From NCBI GenBank assembly GCA_037043455.1, contig JAWPHD010010355.1, forward strand, positions 1 through 64,000: a stretch of DNA of 64,000 bases. Direction: 5' to 3'. The first letter of the stretch is position 1. Each line of letters opens with the position of its first letter. Origin of the DNA: Cyrtodaria siliqua (taxonomy: Eukaryota; Mollusca; Bivalvia; Adapedonta; Hiatellidae). The notes beneath the pieces are model-generated. The model saw nothing but the letters and a program-made list of their open reading frames with translations, did no database searches and was not told the origin of the DNA. This document shows positions 44,618 to 55,466 of the stretch, in pieces. Made by a program: the position numbers and the translations under genes.

Positions 44618-45572
44618 ACAGAGTTGCAAATTGTAAATGAACAGGGACAGATCATAACCTGCAGGTATCACAATTCAAGATATTTCACGAGATTTCGACA
44701 TTCGCAAAATTTCAATACACTGATTGGCATTATTCAGATGTACATGCAGTGAAACACTCGCTCAAATAAGGTACATGTATTGAATAACATTTATTTTTGA
44801 AAAATGTCAATATAAAATTTAAATTAGCATTCATTTGGAAATTTATTTGTGTGAAACAAACTCTGATTGGCATTATTCAAGTACATGCAGTGAAAAACTC
44901 GCTCAAATAATTATATTTTAATAACATTTATATTGTTTGAAAAATGTCAATATAAAATTAAAAATGAGCTTTGATTTTGAAATTCAGGATTTATTTCCCT
45001 CAGGATGTGCAAATGTGTTAAACTCTTGCTCCGCACTCTCTCTATGTACCTATAATGCCCACCCTCCCCAGCACCACCCCACCCACCTCCAAACCACAAA
45101 CACCACCACCCCACCTTTTGTAAAATAAATCAAAATGGTGTTCAAAATGGAGTATACAGTATTTCAAAACTAAAGGTTATTAAACTCTGTATTATTATCT
45201 CTGGGATCCTGAAGAGCCCCTGATCAGCTGTTGAATGTAATTTTATATGCTTTATTCAAAAAAAAATTCATATAGAACCGTAAGTGTCACAACATCTTAT
45301 AGTCCTTCTTATAAATATAAAGATACAACATTGTAGCAGTGATATTGTGAGTAGTGGCAGATTATCTTGTTCCCCAGCAGCCATACATAGTTAGCAAACT
45401 CTGCACCAGAATTTGCTCTCCAAAGGTCAAAGAACAAATCTTCTTTAATAATACTTAATGGGTAATTGAGATAAGGGTAATCTACGGAAGTGCCTGCTAC
45501 CTAAACTAACAGCTACAACAGCAGATAAACAGTTACAGGTCTCTAGACTCTTTTTTGTGTATAAAAAAAAGA
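44618..45572. other. Non-coding; a ~160 bp imperfect duplication at 44720-44960
   Basis: TGATTGGCATTATTCA, GTACATGCAGTGAAA-ACTCGCTCAAATAA and ATTGTTTGAAAAATGTCAAT or its relative occur twice. A 63-codon frame at 44937-45128 is not supported. Confidence 0.45.
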
Positions 45573-45721
45573 ATGGTGTTTTATGTCAGTTTAGCACATT
45601 TTAGGCCATATATGAGTCAATTTTTTTTTATGGTAGAGTCAGACCACCCCATTTTCCTGGGTAGAACCAGTACTGTATACCTCCCGCCATCCATAAGAAC
45701 TGATATTTTCCCACAGAAAAC
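45573..45721 (-). mobile_element. SINE family A, 3' half
   Basis: The minus-strand match runs from TTCTTATGGATGGCGGGAGG to ACATAAAACACCATTC. Head missing. Confidence 0.8.
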
Positions 45722-45977
45722 TGAAAATATTATATAATACAGCGGGTGGGAGGAGTGAGTGGGGTGGCTTTGGCTCATGGTTGAGGACTTATTAATGGTC
45801 ATAAAAGAGTAACAAATACAGCGTTTATAGGAGGTAAAATATACATGGATCTGATAATGTTACGAAGAGAGGTAAACACCATTTTCTCTGCTTTGCTTAA
45901 ATAATTTAAATTGACAACAGTAATCTCAGTTTTCATATTTCTATCTTGCACAAATTTAAGAAAAGGGAGGAGGTTAT

Positions 45978-46047
45978 ACCTTTAATTAACATGTCTTTAA
46001 TACAAAAAGAGACTAATCCACCTTTAATTAACATGTCTTTAATACAA
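45978..46047. repeat. 42 bp minisatellite, left part (before the Helitron-like insertion)
   Basis: About 1.6 units of the array that continues at 47636 lie to the left of the inserted element. Confidence 0.93.
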
Positions 46048-47635
46048 CAAGAGGTCAATGACCTTGAAGCTCTACTGATTGATTTTGATTTCAGGAAGTA
46101 GTCGCTACAGACTTGTTTTTTGAAAATCTATTTTTAACCGTGGCGGCCGACCTGAAATTTTGCTAAGATCAATAAGACATTAAGAGCAACATTCCTGTAA
46201 AGTTTCATGAAAATCCGTCAGGTAGTTTCAAAGAAGTAGTCGCTACAAGTTTTCATTATATAACTCTATGTAAACAAAGCAGCCATGTTTAAGGTCAAAT
46301 CAAAACGATTTTCGACAAGGACCAACATCATGTCATACTGATCATTTTAGAAAAAGTCCCATATCAATATCTCTTATTGTTTTGAAGAAGTAGTCGCTAC
46401 AAATTTATTTATTTTAAATCTATTTTTAGCTGTGGCGGCCATCTTGAATTTCCGGCCGACCTGAAATTTTTCTAGGATCAACTAGACATCAAGAGCAACA
46501 TTCCTGTGAAGTTTCATGAACATCCGTCAAGTAGTTTCAGAGGAGTAGTCGCTACAAGTTTTTACTATATAACTCTATGTAACCAAAGATGGCCACTGGC
46601 AGCCATGTTTAACGTCGAATCAAAATAATTTTCCACAAGGATCTACATCATGTCATGCTGATCATTTTAGAAAAAGTCCCATATCAATATCACTTATAGT
46701 TTTCAAGAAGTAGTCGCTACAAACTTATTTTTTAAAAATCTATTTTTAGCTGTGACGGCCATCTTGAATTTCCGGCCGACCTGAAATTTTGATAGGATCA
46801 ATTAGACATCAAGAGCAACATTCCTGTAAAGTTTCATGACAATCCGCCAAGTAGTTTCAGAGGAGTAGTCGCTACAAGTTTTTACTATATAACTCTATGT
46901 AAACAAAGATGGCCGCTGGCAGCCATGTTTAACGTTGAATTAAAACGATTTTTGACTAGGATCAACATCATGTAATGCTGATCATTTTAGAAAAAGTCCC
47001 ATATCAATATCACTTACAGTTTTCAAGAAGTAGTCGCTACAAACTTATTTTTTAAAAATCTATTTTTAGCTGTGACGGCCATCTTGAATTTCCGGCCGAC
47101 CTGAAATTTTTCTAGGATCAATTAGACATCAAGAGCAACATTCCTGTAAAGTTTCATGACAATCCGCCAAGTAGTTTCAGAGAAGTAGTCGCTACAAGTT
47201 TTTACTATATAACTCTATGTAAACAAAGATGGCCGCTGGCAGCCATGTTTAACGTTGAATCAAAACGATTTTTGACTAGGATCAACATCATGTCATGCTG
47301 ATCATTTTAGAAAAAGTCCCATATCAATATCACTTATAGTTTTCAAGAAGAAGTCGCTACAAACTTGTATTTTAAAACTCTATTTTTAGCTTTGGCGGCC
47401 ATCTTGGATTTCACATCAACATGAATTTTTGCTAGGATCAACTAGACTTTATGGGCAACATTTCTGTAAAGTTTCATGAATATCCATCCAGTAGTTTCAG
47501 CTGTGAAGTCGCTACAAATAAAAGTTTACGGACAGACAGACGGACAGACGGACAGACGGACAGACGGACGGACGGACGGACGACGGACACCGCACCACGG
47601 CATAAGCTCCGCTGATCTCTGATCAGTTGAGCTAA
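46048..47635 (+). mobile_element. Helitron-like element, copy 2, inserted in the 42 bp minisatellite
   Basis: Collinear with 8672-10252 over its whole length, with only scattered differences in the parts compared. A 17 bp deletion near 46147 lies between two GGCC motifs. The left junction is ATACAA/CAAGAGGTC and the right junction GAGCTAA/AAAGAGAC. The uninterrupted array unit reads ATACAAAAAGAGAC, so removing the element up to CTAA restores it exactly. The 3' end has a long hairpin: AGCTC (47605-47609) pairs with GAGCT (47629-47633), and CTGATC with GATCAG around TCT. CTAA ends the element. Confidence 0.85.
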
Positions 47636-48465
47636 AAAGAGACTAATCTACCTTTACTTAACATGTCTTTAATACAAAAAGAGACTAATCTACCTTTAAT
47701 TAACATGTCTTTAATACAAAATGAGAATAATCTACCTTTAATTAACATGTCTTTAATACAAAAAGAGACTAATCTACCTTTACTTAACATGTCTTTAATA
47801 CAAAAAGAGACTAATCTACCTTTAATTAACATGTCTTTAATACAAAAAGAGACTAATCTACCTTTAATTAACATGTCTTTAATACAAAAAGAGACTAATC
47901 CACCTTTATTTAACATGTCTTTAATACAAAAAGAGACTAATCTACCTTTAATTAACATGTCTTTAATACAAAAACAGACTAATCTACCTTTAATTAACAT
48001 GTCTTTAATACAAAAAGAGACTAATCTACCTTTAATTAACATGTCTTTAATACAACAAAAGACTAATCTACCTTTAATTAACATGTCTTTAATACAAAAA
48101 GAGACTAATCTACCTTTAATTAGCATGTCTTTAATACAAAAAGAGACTAATCTACCTTTACTTAACATGTTTTTAATACAAAAAGAGACTAATCTACCTT
48201 TAATCAACATGTCTTTAATACAAAAAGAGACTAATCTACCTTTAATTAACATGTCTTTAATACAAAAACAGACTAATCTACCTTTCATTGACATAATCTA
48301 CCTTTCATTGATATGTCTTTAATACAAAAACAGACTAATCTACCTTTCATTGACATGTCTTTAATACAAAAACAGACTAATCTACCTTTCATTAACATGT
48401 CTTTAATACAAAAAGAGACTAATCTACCTTTAATTAACATGTCTTTAATACAAAAAGAGGCTAGT
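47636..48465. repeat. 42 bp minisatellite, ~20 copies
   Basis: The unit is TTTAATTAACATGTCTTTAA, TACAAAAAGAGACTAATCTA, CC. It is open on both strands (219 and 220 codons) because 42 is a multiple of 3. Two units near the right side have CATTGACAT for AATTAACAT, and a short unit lies at 48289-48310. Confidence 0.96.
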
Positions 48466-48771
48466 CTGTTTTCTGGTGTTTTAGCTAGGTACCTTATTGC
48501 CAATCAGTTATGCAGCACAAATATCTAGAGATGAACCTGAAGATTACCTGGAAAACCCTCTAAATCTAGCTCAGAATTGATCAGAAATGTGATAAGTCAC
48601 ACAATTCAAGTGTTGATAAATATCTAACAAGGTAAAGACTTATACAGTAATCTGGTGCACGCACTTGCTGTAGACTGATGCTGATGCCATTCATATACTG
48701 ATGATGATGTTGACAACAACAACGATAATGATGATAAGGACGCGGATGATGATGATAATGACGATGATGAC
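48466..48771. other. Non-coding with a GATGAT-rich microsatellite
   Basis: GATGATGATG/GACGATGATG runs lie at about 48700-48772, directly before the SINE D head. Confidence 0.5.
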
Positions 48772-49137
48772 AGGGGTGGAGGTCATGGGTTCAATCCTCG
48801 ACAGGCAGATACCAAAGACTTTATAAAAACGGTACGTGCACTAGCAGCTGCCTTGCTTGACATTCAGCATATAAAGGGTAGTTCTAGGACTGGTCAGAAC
48901 ATTCAGCATATAAAGGGTAGCTCTAGGACTGGTCAGAACATTCAGCATATAAAGGGTAGCTCTAGGACTGGTCAGAACATTCAGCATATAAAGGGTAGTT
49001 CTAGGACTGGTCAGAACATTCAGCATATAAAGGGTAGTTCTAGGACTGGTCAGAACATTCAGCATATAAAGGGTAGCTCTAGGACTGGTCAGAACATTCA
49101 GCATATAAAGGGTAGCTCTAGGACTGGTCAGAACAAA
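48772..49137 (+). mobile_element. SINE family D with an internally expanded 39 bp segment
   Basis: GAGGTCATGGGTTCAATCCT (B box), ACCAAAGACTTTATAAAAA, then GCTTGACATTCAGCATATAA and AGGGTAG agree with the reverse complement of the family D copy at 63838-64000. The next 39 bp of the SINE are repeated seven times, and the element does not continue after the array. Confidence 0.85.
48860..49134. repeat. 39 bp minisatellite, 7 copies, made of SINE D body
   Basis: The unit is ACATTCAGCATATAAAGGGT, AGCTCTAGGACTGGTCAGA. The family D copy near 63920-63962 contains the same 38 bp once (as reverse complement, with GTGCT for GCTCT). Units alternate AGTTC/AGCTC. Confidence 0.96.
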
Positions 49138-49334
49138 AAAAGATGAGCACTGAGCTTACTGCTACAAGTAGACATCCTGATTGTTGAAGCGACATTCAAA
49201 CCACATAAATAAAGGCTTTGTTATGTTTGTCGCCATTGGCAAACTTTTGTCGCCATCTTAGATTTTGGCAAACGTTTGTCGCCATCTTGGTGTAAAAACA
49301 AGGGTTCAAAACTGAGATCCATTTCTTTTTGAGG

Positions 49335-49473
49335 GTAACTCACTGGATGGAACCAGTATACCAACCGCCATCCGTAAGAACTGACACTTTCTCACTTACA
49401 ACTGGGTGGAACCAGTATACCTACCGCCTGACACTTTCTCACAAGTTGAGCTCCAAGTAGCGTTCGAATCCTG
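49335..49473 (-). mobile_element. SINE family A fragment with internal duplication
   Basis: GGAACCAGTATACC followed by CGCC and TGACACTTTCTCAC occurs twice, then the B-box side AAGTAGCGTTCGAATCCTG. It is diverged. Confidence 0.65.
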
Positions 49474-49479
49474 TTATAA

Positions 49480-49660
49480 ATAACTAAATGTTCGATTCTT
49501 ATTTATTTAATAAAGTCTCTACAACTATGTCTCAATAACTAAACCTGGTTCAATAACTAAGCCCCAAGTCAGTAACGAAGTTTTCGTCAATAACCGTCTC
49601 GGTCAATAACAAATCTTGGTCGATAACGAAGTCTCGGTCAATAACTAAGCATCAGATGGA
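49480..49660. repeat. Degenerate ~20 bp repeat (GTCAATAACNAAG)
   Basis: Phrases such as TCTCGGTCAATAACTAAGC recur with variation. Confidence 0.6.
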
Positions 49661-49821
49661 TGCAGAACATTACAATTTACCTGTCAGAGATAAATAATTA
49701 CTACACTGTCTAGACCCAGCTAGTTCTGCATGCAGCTAGCATCAATACAATACAACTAGGTCAAACCCATTAGAACAGATGTTGCCAGCATCCATCATAC
49801 CATGTAATTACTTCTGTACTA

Positions 49822-49912
49822 TTATGCCATAACCTGCAGTGAATTATCTAGTAATGCCATTACCTGCAGTGAATTATCTAGTAATGTCATTACCTGCAGA
49901 GAATTATCTAAT
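49822..49912. repeat. ~31 bp tandem repeat, 3 copies
   Basis: TGCCATTACCTGCAGTGAAT plus TATCTAGTAA, three times with small changes. Confidence 0.88.
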
Positions 49913-50039
49913 ATAAATATATTTGATTTTGAACAGAATCTCTCATAGTGATTAAATTTGACCTATTTTTTTATAAATGCTATATATATGCATAGTTTGA
50001 TGAGGAGATATGAAAAAGGTTACAGAGAATGTTAAGTTT

Positions 50040-52490
50040 TGTGTTCATCTTCGTCATGTGATTCCTCATGCCAATCATGTCATTCCTCATAATGCCAATC
50101 ATGTGATTTGTCATGATGTCAGTCATGTGATTTGTCATGATGTCAGTTATGTTATTCATCATGATATCAGTCATGTGACATTCCTCATGTTACCAAGCAT
50201 GTGAATTGTCATGATGCCAATGATGTGATTCATGAGGAATCACATGATTGCTATCTTGGCAAATCACATGATTGGCATCATGAGATTTGCCAAGATAGCA
50301 ATCATGTGATTCCTTGTGATGCCTATCAAGTGATTCCTCATAATTTCAATCATGTGATTTGCCAAGATTCTAATGAAATCATGTGATTTGTCATGATTCC
50401 AATAATGTGATTCCTCATGATGCCAATTATGTGATTCCTCATGATGCCAATCATGTGATTCCTCATGATGCCGATCATGTGATTCCTCATGATGTCAATC
50501 ATGTGATTCCTCATGATGCCAATCATGTGATTCTTCATGATGTCAATCATGTGATTCCTCATGATGCCGATCACGTGATTCCTCAAGATGCCAATCACGT
50601 GATTCCTCATGATGCCGATCATGTGATTCCTCATGATGCCAATCATGTGATTTTTCATGATGTCAATCATGTGATTCCTCATGATGCCGATCACGCGATT
50701 CCTCATGATGCCGATCACGTGATTCCTCATGATGCCGATCATGTGATTCCTCATGATGTCAATCATGTGATTTTTCATGATGTCAATCATGTGATTCCTC
50801 ATGATGCCGATCACGTGATTCCTCATGATGCCAATCATGTGATTCTTCATGATGTCAATCATGTGATTCCTCATGATGCCGATCACGTGATTCCTCAAGA
50901 TGCCAATCACGTGATTCCTCATGATGCCGATCATGTGATTCCTCATGATGCCAATCATGTGATTTTTCATGATGTCAATCATGTGATTCCTCATGATGCC
51001 GATCACGTGATTCCTCATGATGCCAATCATGTGATTCTTCATGATGCCAATGCTGATCATGTGATTCTTCATGATGCCAATGCTGATCATGTGATTCCTC
51101 ATGATGTCAATCATGTGATTCCTCATGATGCCAATCATGTGATTCCTCATGATGCTGATCACGTGATTCCCCATGATGTCAATCATGTGATTATTCATGA
51201 TGCCAATCATGTGATTCTTCATGATGCCAATCATGTGATTCCTCATGATGCTGATCACGTGATTCCCCATGATGTCAATCATGTGATTATTCATGATGCC
51301 AATCATGTGATTCTTCATGATGCCAATCATGTGATTCCTCATGGTGCCAATCATGTGATTTTTCATGATGTCAATCATGTGATTCCTCATGATGCCGATC
51401 ACGTGATTCCTCATGATGCCAATCATGTGATTCTTCATGATGCCAATGCTGATCATGTGATTCCTCATGATGTCAATCATGTGATTCCTAATGATGCCAA
51501 TCATGTGATTCCTCATGATGCCAATCATGTGATTCTTCATGATGCCAATGCTGATCATGTGATTCCTCATGATGCCAATCATGTGATTCCTCATGATGTC
51601 AATCATGTGATTCCTCATGATGCCAATCATGTGATTCTTCATGATGCCAATGCTGATCATGTGATTCCTCATGATGTCAATCATGTGATTCCTCATGATG
51701 CCGATCACGTGATTCCTCATGATGCCAATCATGTGATTCTTCATGATGCCAATGCTGATCATGTGATTCCTCATGATGTCAATCATGTGATTCCTCATGA
51801 TGCCGATCACGTGATTCCTCATGATGTCAATCATGTGATTCCTCATGATGCCGATCATGTGATTCCTCATGATGTCAATCATGTGATTCCTCATGATGCC
51901 AATCATGTGATTCCTCATGATGTCAATCATGTGATTCCTCATGATGCCAATCATGTGATTCCTCATGATGTCAATCATGTGATTCCTCATGATGCCAATC
52001 ATGTGATTCCTCATGATGTCAATCATGTGATTCCTCATGATGTAAATCATGTGATTCCTCATGATGCCAATCATGTGATTCCTCATGATGTAAATCATGT
52101 GATTCCTCATGATGCCAATCATGTGATTCCTCATGATGTCAATCATGTGATTCCCTCATGATGTAAATCATGTGATTCCTCATGATGCCAATCATGTGAT
52201 TCTTCATGATGCCAATGCTGATCATGTGATTCCTCATGATGCCAATCATGTGATTCCTCATGATGTCAATAATGTGATTCATCATGATGTCAATCATGTG
52301 ATCATTCATGATGTCAATCATGTGATTTGCCATGATGCCATGCAATCATGTGACTCGTCATGATGTCATTCATGTGATTTCTCATGATGTCGTTAATGTG
52401 ATTCCTCACGATGCCGATCATGTGATCCCTTGATTCTTCATGATGCCAGTCATGTGATTCCTCATGATGCCAATCACGTGAATCAACCAT
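50040..52490. repeat. 2.45 kb palindromic minisatellite, 24 bp unit, ~100 copies with higher-order repeats
   Basis: The unit is AATCATGTGATTCCTCATGA plus TGCC. Each unit contains CATGAT-GCCA-ATCATG, a 6 bp hairpin around a variable loop (GCCA, GCCG, GTCA). A 30 bp variant adds AATGCT. Blocks of 13 units (312 bp, compare 50581 and 50893) and 4 units (96 bp, 51151 and 51247) are repeated. The edges (50040-50235, 52260-52490) are degenerate. The central part is open for 592 codons on plus and 598 on minus. Confidence 0.97.
50235..50314. repeat. Perfect 31 bp inverted repeat at the array edge
   Basis: Arms at 50235-50265 and 50284-50314 are perfect reverse complements (AGGAATCACATGATTGCTAT and on) around an 18 bp loop. 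The left arm is an inverted piece of the array fused to CTATCTTGGCAAATC, a sequence otherwise seen only in the right arm. Confidence 0.93.
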
Positions 52491-52494
52491 CCTT

Positions 52495-52870
52495 ATTTGT
52501 ATGTTTTTTCTGAACTGTTAAATACCCTATAATTACTGGCAAAAATAACAAATTCATTTGACTGTTTTTCCTACTGTGTTAAGTAAGATTCACAAGATAA
52601 TCTAAACACATTACCCCAAGTGAGCTCTATCAGTTCCTAGATATGAAGAAGGTAGACTCTAATTCTACTGCCTGTAAACAGTAGCACTATTACATATCAC
52701 AAACACCTGTCTGCTCTATTAATTCACTCTAAAGGGAAGAATCAACTCTTTGGATATTAGTTCTACGATCCTAATTAGATGCATTCGAAACATCAACATA
52801 CATCTATCCATAGGTTGTAGACTTTGGGCTATTGGTTACTGTGCTGAAATTTTGTATTTTGCCAAGTTGA
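52495..52870. other. Non-coding sequence without recognised features
   Basis: No gene or repeat supported. Confidence 0.4.
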
Positions 52871-53090
52871 ATGGTCACACATTTAATTTAATGGTGAATG
52901 GTTACGCATTTAATTTAATGGTGAATGGTCACGCATTTAATTTAATGGTGAATGGTCACGCATTTAATTTAATGGTGAATGGTCACACATTTAATTTAAT
53001 GGTGAATGGTCACGCATTTAATTTAATGGTGAATGGTCACGCATTTAATTTAATGGTGAATGGTGAATGGTCACGCATTTAATTTAATGG
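52871..53090. repeat. 27 bp minisatellite, ~8 copies
   Basis: ATGGTCACGCATTTAATTTA plus ATGGTGA; the last unit has a doubled ATGGTGA. The plus-strand 110-codon frame follows from the 27 bp period. Confidence 0.95.
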
Positions 53091-53307
53091 CAATGTGTCA
53101 ATGAGGCAGAGCTGACAGGATCTGCAACTGTTACTTAATATTTAATTTTATATAATCATATTTCACAAATAAAGACATTTAAACATTTCTAGATGATTCA
53201 TTTTCCTTGATAACGATTTTTACTCATTGTACTTTAATCCCAATAGGCATTGTTACACATTTTGATAATTTCATTAGTCTTGGTCAATAAGCGCTTTGTG
53301 CATCTGA

Positions 53308-53415
53308 ATCACTAAATATTCTGAATCACTGAAAAGCATTATAATCTGAATCACTGAAAAGCATTATATTATGAATCACTGATAAGTATTATATTATGAA
53401 TCATTGATAAGTATT
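53308..53415. repeat. ~26 bp tandem repeat, ~4 copies
   Basis: TGAATCACTGAAAAGCATTA and relatives, increasingly diverged to the right. Confidence 0.8.
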
Positions 53416-54093
53416 ATATTCTCATTGGAAGTCATTAAATATTGCAATCAAAATGTAAAGGCAGATTAGTCACTGAGTATTAAGAAGTTGTGCTGTTTTA
53501 AAACATGCTATACCCAAAATAAATATGGCTTATATACCCCTATAAATAAGTTTTGAGTATTTTCATATCCTCTCGTTCTACTACTGATATTCCTGGAAGA
53601 AGACTCTCAATCAGGTCTGTTTTCGAATAATACATTAAACAAATCTTCAATACCCCTGTTCTTTACACACCAACTTATTTCCCAACATCAATCAACCACA
53701 TCTATCTATCAGATCGATCAATCAGATCAATCAATCACATCAATCAAAACATTGTACTGTCAGTGGAAGTGGGGAGATCCATAGTCAATAAGGCAAGTTT
53801 CCAGGTTTCCTTTGATCAAATGTGTAATAGCCCAATCAGACTTACTGAAAAAATAACAAAATGAGATCTGCAGAATTCCTAAGAAATGTATACCTAATGT
53901 AAATGCATGAAGAGTGTGGTGAAAAAAAAAAACAGCTGCAGAGATAAAATGCTGAGCTCACACAAACACCAAGATCCAATTTAGAACTTTGACTAAACTC
54001 AACCCTATTGATTTTTATTTCTCATATTATAGGAGCAGATGCTTTAAAATAGCAAAGAGTATTGTGCCTGAGGATTCGCTTCTGTTAAACATA
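53416..54093. other. Non-coding; ATCA-rich stretch at 53690-53750
   Basis: No gene recognised. Confidence 0.4.
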
Positions 54094-54331
54094 TACTCAT
54101 TTGCAAAAGAAACTGGACTCTTTGAAATGTTTACTCTACACCCTATCCTCTTTCTCAAGCCACAGTCCCTTAATGATTCGCTATTGAAAAACAAATGACA
54201 ACACAATATTGGCAACGGAATGATAAAAACTTTGGTACCAAACATGGCTATTCATTTTTGGAATTTGTCAATTTAATTCTAAAAACACTTTATACAATTA
54301 AATCTAAACAAAACTCAGTGTCCACTGAGTA
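54094..54331. mobile_element. Tc1/mariner-like MITE (family M), copy 1
   Basis: TA at 54094-54095 and 54330-54331 flank CTCATTTGCAAAAGAAACTG, GACTC and, at the other end, CTCAGTGTCCACTGAG. The right end lacks the TTTCTTTTGCAA block seen in copy 2. The interior is collinear with copy 2 (GGTACCAAACATGG, TTTAATTCTAAAA, ACAAAACTCAGTGTCCAC). Frames on both strands here are by-products. Confidence 0.8.
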
Positions 54332-54359
54332 TATAAACTAGATGTTTGTGAGACTTGCC

Positions 54360-54560
54360 ACGACTGCCTTTTGCTTATCAGTGACCTTGACCTTTGACCT
54401 TTGACCTACTAACCCAAATACAAAAGGAATCATCTTCTCACTAAGGACAATCAAGTTTTTAAGGTTGAAGCCCATGGGTGCTATCCTTCACACCGGTAAA
54501 CATTTTTCAAGATCGGTTCACACTGACCTTGACCTTTGACCTCCTGACTCCAAAATCAAC
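54360..54560 (+). repeat. Dispersed-repeat fragment rich in TGACCTT half-sites
   Basis: TGACCTTGACCTTTGACCTT runs at 54382-54407 and 54524-54542. The intervening sequence also repeats loosely (AAGGTCATCCTCTCAACAAG against AAGGAATCATCTTCTCACTA). Confidence 0.7.
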
Positions 54561-54625
54561 AAGGTCATCCTCTCAACAAGTTATAACATTTAACAATTCT
54601 TGGTGCAACCAGTTACAAGTTATAG

Positions 54626-54722
54626 TGGGGAAAAGGGTCTTCTTCCATCATAGAAAGCTGGAATGTTGTCATTATTTTGACCTTAGCTGCTGGTGCAACT
54701 ATAAAATCCAATTCAATTCAAT
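54626..54722 (+). mobile_element. SINE family B, 3' end
   Basis: GGGTCTTCTTCCATC, GAAAGCTGGAA, GACCTTAGCTGCTGGTGCAA and CTATAAAATCCAATTCAATT with an extended (AATTC) tail. Confidence 0.8.
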
Positions 54723-55036
54723 TGAGGGGGAATGATAACCCATGTGGTGATGAGCAGTTCAACACCATTCACTACAATTCCTGAACAGTTAAATACCTGA
54801 ATAACAAATTGGTTTTACTGCTTTCCTGCTGTGTTATTTAGATACGCCAGAAATTCTAAACACATTAATTAACTGTAGTCAGCTGTATAAGTTCCTAAAT
54901 ACCAAGGATGGGTTGGGTTGGCAATACAGTCCATGGATGCTGTTTTTATTATTATATACAAATATCAATCTGACATTTGTTTTGTACCAGTGGTGGCCTG
55001 GTGTGAGATATCTGCTTGCATGGAACCTTTGTATAT

Positions 55037-55130
55037 TAAAGGGGTTGATGCACTGTTTTCAAACAAGATGTATTTAAAAGGGCTCCGGCAACCTTAAAAA
55101 TAGCCGAAAGAATTAAGACAAATGACTTGA
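55037..55130 (+). repeat. Solo end of the foldback element family F (compare 60309-60785)
   Basis: AAGGGGTTGATGCACT, TTTTCAAACAAGATG, AAAAGGGCTC, GAAAGAATTA and GACTTGACA match an arm of the large inverted repeat at 60309-60785. No opposite arm is seen here. Confidence 0.65.
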
Positions 55131-55466
55131 CATCCACCACACAGTCACGTTATACATGTATTTATCTTCGGTCTATTGAAGCATTGTTCGACTATACGTT
55201 GTGCGCAGTTAAATTTGATTATAGTTATTCCGGTTGACAACGATGTATTTGATGATCAGAGATGCGTGCGCACGATAAAATCATGCTGGATTTTGAGTTA
55301 ATTTATCATTCGTGGCTCGGATAGGCAACTGTTAACAACAATTTTTTTTTTAGTTTTTAATGCAAAGCTCACCCTTCATTGGTAGTATATTCATCTATGT
55401 ACGATGTTTAACATGTATTCTTCTATTAGTTTTGACAATTTTCTGTTGTCATAGAGATGCATAACA

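Noticed and set aside
47632..48322. 220- and 219-codon proteins
   Set aside because: Translations of the 42 bp array; openness is explained by a period divisible by 3.
50350..52161. Two ~600-codon proteins on opposite strands
   Set aside because: Both are translations of a 24 bp tandem array. Changes among units are mostly amino-acid replacing in both frames, and no start context, splice or domain is present.
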